NCBI GenBank assembly: GCA_026874595.1
Contig: CM049308.1
Location: 53,579,624 to 53,643,623 of the forward strand
From: Sipunculus nudus
Lineage: Eukaryota > Annelida > Sipuncula > Golfingiida > Sipunculidae
Reading direction: 5' to 3'
DNA: 64,000 nt
Shown: positions 62,620 to 64,000 of the stretch, in pieces
How the letters are laid out: each line of letters starts with the position of its first letter
How positions within the stretch are numbered: the stretch's first letter is position 1
Position numbers and translations under genes: made by a program
The notes under the pieces: generated by a model
Database searches by the model: none
Seen by the model: the letters and a program-made list of their open reading frames with translations, nothing else
Told to the model about the DNA's origin: nothing

Positions 62620-63480
62620 CTTATAAAAAAAATATATATATTATTGACCCTACACTATTATTGACCCTACACCTGTTCAGTCATATTTCTTACTAAATTA
62701 AACAAATGAATTCCATAAATGGGGAGTATTATTTTGCAGTTTAATAACTGTCACACTGGTCTGATTTCTCTCTGTGGTAAAAGAGGTATGCTTTAGTGCA
62801 TTGTATGAAATTAATATGTAATATGAGGTGGACACAGGTGGTGGAATGGAGTATAGTACAAGGCTAATAATCCCAGCTGAGATGAATTGTTTTTTTTTTT
62901 CAGTATGATTGATACATCGCAGTGAAAGATGCAAGAACAGCTTAATATTTCATTACTGAGGGATTTCTATTAATTATATATTTATGATATTTTATTATTC
63001 AGTTTAAAGGAAGATGCTGCTATTTTTTTTTTCTAAAACGTCAACTAGTGGCATATATGCATGCCCAATGGTCAATCATGGGTGTAGGTTTGGCCTTTGG
63101 GCAGGGAGGTGCGTTTGCCTGAACTTCAAGTTCAACTGAAGACGGAAGGAATATATGAAAACATGAAAGGTGTACTATTAAAAAAATAAATATAATTATA
63201 TATAAAAAGCGGTCGTGTCATAAAAAAGTTGAAAAATGTCATCACAAAAAGAAATATTGACCGAAGTTTGTAAACCCTTCTCTGGCTAAATTTAGCTTGA
63301 TACTGATACTGATAGGGTGGGGACCCAACCCTCTCCCTCAACGATTTTGTATATCAATACTATAATAACATTAGCAGAATTATTTTCTTTTGTAACCACA
63401 ACAAGGCACATTTCATGCAGTTAACTAGATTCGACTTTAAACAATACAGTTTAATTCAAGAAGATAAATATTTCGAAGTT
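62620..63480. other. Intergenic or intron, nothing recognised
   Basis: AT-rich, with short frames only and no identifiable repeat termini. Confidence 0.4.
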
Positions 63481-63495
63481 AAAATGGAATTTTAC

Positions 63496-63562
63496 CTCTC
63501 TTCCTGAATCGGCTCCGTCCTTCTTCAAGTTCTTGTTCATTCGATGCGGCGACTGGCTCCAT
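63496..63562 (-). CDS. Candidate first coding exon of a minus-strand gene
   Basis: ATG at 63562-63560 opens 22 codons (MEPVAASNEQELEEGRSRFR..), followed by a good donor, AGAG|GTAAAA, in phase 1. Upstream (63.6-63.95 kb) is a non-repetitive, CpG-richer stretch without a TATA box, which looks promoter-like. Two acceptor exons to the left fit the phase: the CACTA-type gene (56091) and the Mab-21 gene (44080). The first is nearer. Splicing is inferred. Confidence 0.4.
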
Positions 63563-64000
63563 TACCGCTGCGCTTGTGCGAACTTGGGGTAACTCCTCAC
63601 TTAATTTGCCCTAAATGTATACTCCTGCTCTTGTTTGCTTTTACTGGAATATTTTTATTTAAATTAAGACAGTCTTAAAAGCATGAACACTTATTCCAGC
63701 AAATGCCTTTAACTAAGATGGCGCAGACACAAAAAGTCGAATAACCGGGGAAGTACAGGAAACTCCTGGTGGTCCGCAAAAAATATGCCCGCCGAAGTGA
63801 TTTTTCCGACTAATTGGCTTCACAACTGTGCGGCAAACTGCATATAATTGTTCTCAATTAGGCTCAACATCAGAGAGTGAACTCAAAAAACTTCACAAGT
63901 GTTCCGCGCGCGAGTGTGTAAAACCCGGATCCCACGGATCCCGGACCCAAAGAAACATCTATAATTCTTTAATCTCTCATGGCAATTTGGTGAAATATTT

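Overview
This is eukaryotic DNA, most likely from a marine mollusc and probably a bivalve. It is AT-rich, packed with (TA)n, (CT)n and poly-G/poly-C tracts and layered transposon remains. Its few genes are spliced. One gene is a cGAS-like/Mab-21 protein of the kind greatly expanded in bivalves. The host assignment is an inference, because no marker gene is present.

Region 1 (about 1-25.6 kb) is the most interesting part. Three head-to-tail, minus-strand copies of one five-exon gene are spaced 8-9 kb apart: gene A at 8.31-1.44 kb, gene B at 16.31-11.68 kb and gene C at 25.48-21.97 kb. Each has a TATA box, a short non-coding first exon, and four coding exons with identical splice phases. The protein of 168-172 residues has a signal peptide, an arginine-rich six-cysteine peptide ending in Gly-Lys-Arg (an amidation and cleavage signal), and an acidic propiece with two canonical EF-hand loops. 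I read it as a secreted antimicrobial-type peptide whose propiece binds calcium, and I do not recognise it as a named family. A TTC-N3/4-GAA palindrome lies exactly 72 bp upstream of the TATA box in all three copies.

Region 2 (25.6-41 kb) is intergenic and made of repeats. It holds elements that begin with AACTAGA plus a hairpin, a hAT-type MITE, pogo-like MITEs, a TIR element with poly-C arms, and a LINE tail.

Region 3 (41.9-44.1 kb, minus) holds a cGLR/Mab-21 gene. Its nucleotidyltransferase triad is intact, but one in-frame TGA separates the N- and C-terminal parts.

Region 4 (44-64 kb) holds a tRNA-derived SINE, a pogo transposase fragment, a broken L1-like element, a broken CACTA/EnSpm-type transposase with a 114-bp coding minisatellite, further AACTAGA-type elements and a 6-bp-TSD hAT-like element. 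Near the right end is a candidate first coding exon beside a CpG-richer, promoter-like stretch.

Functionally, two innate-immunity themes sit within about 20 kb of each other: secreted cationic peptides and a nucleotide-second-messenger sensor. Nothing in the sequence shows that they are co-regulated. Exon boundaries were deduced by hand from splice consensus, phase and agreement among the three copies.
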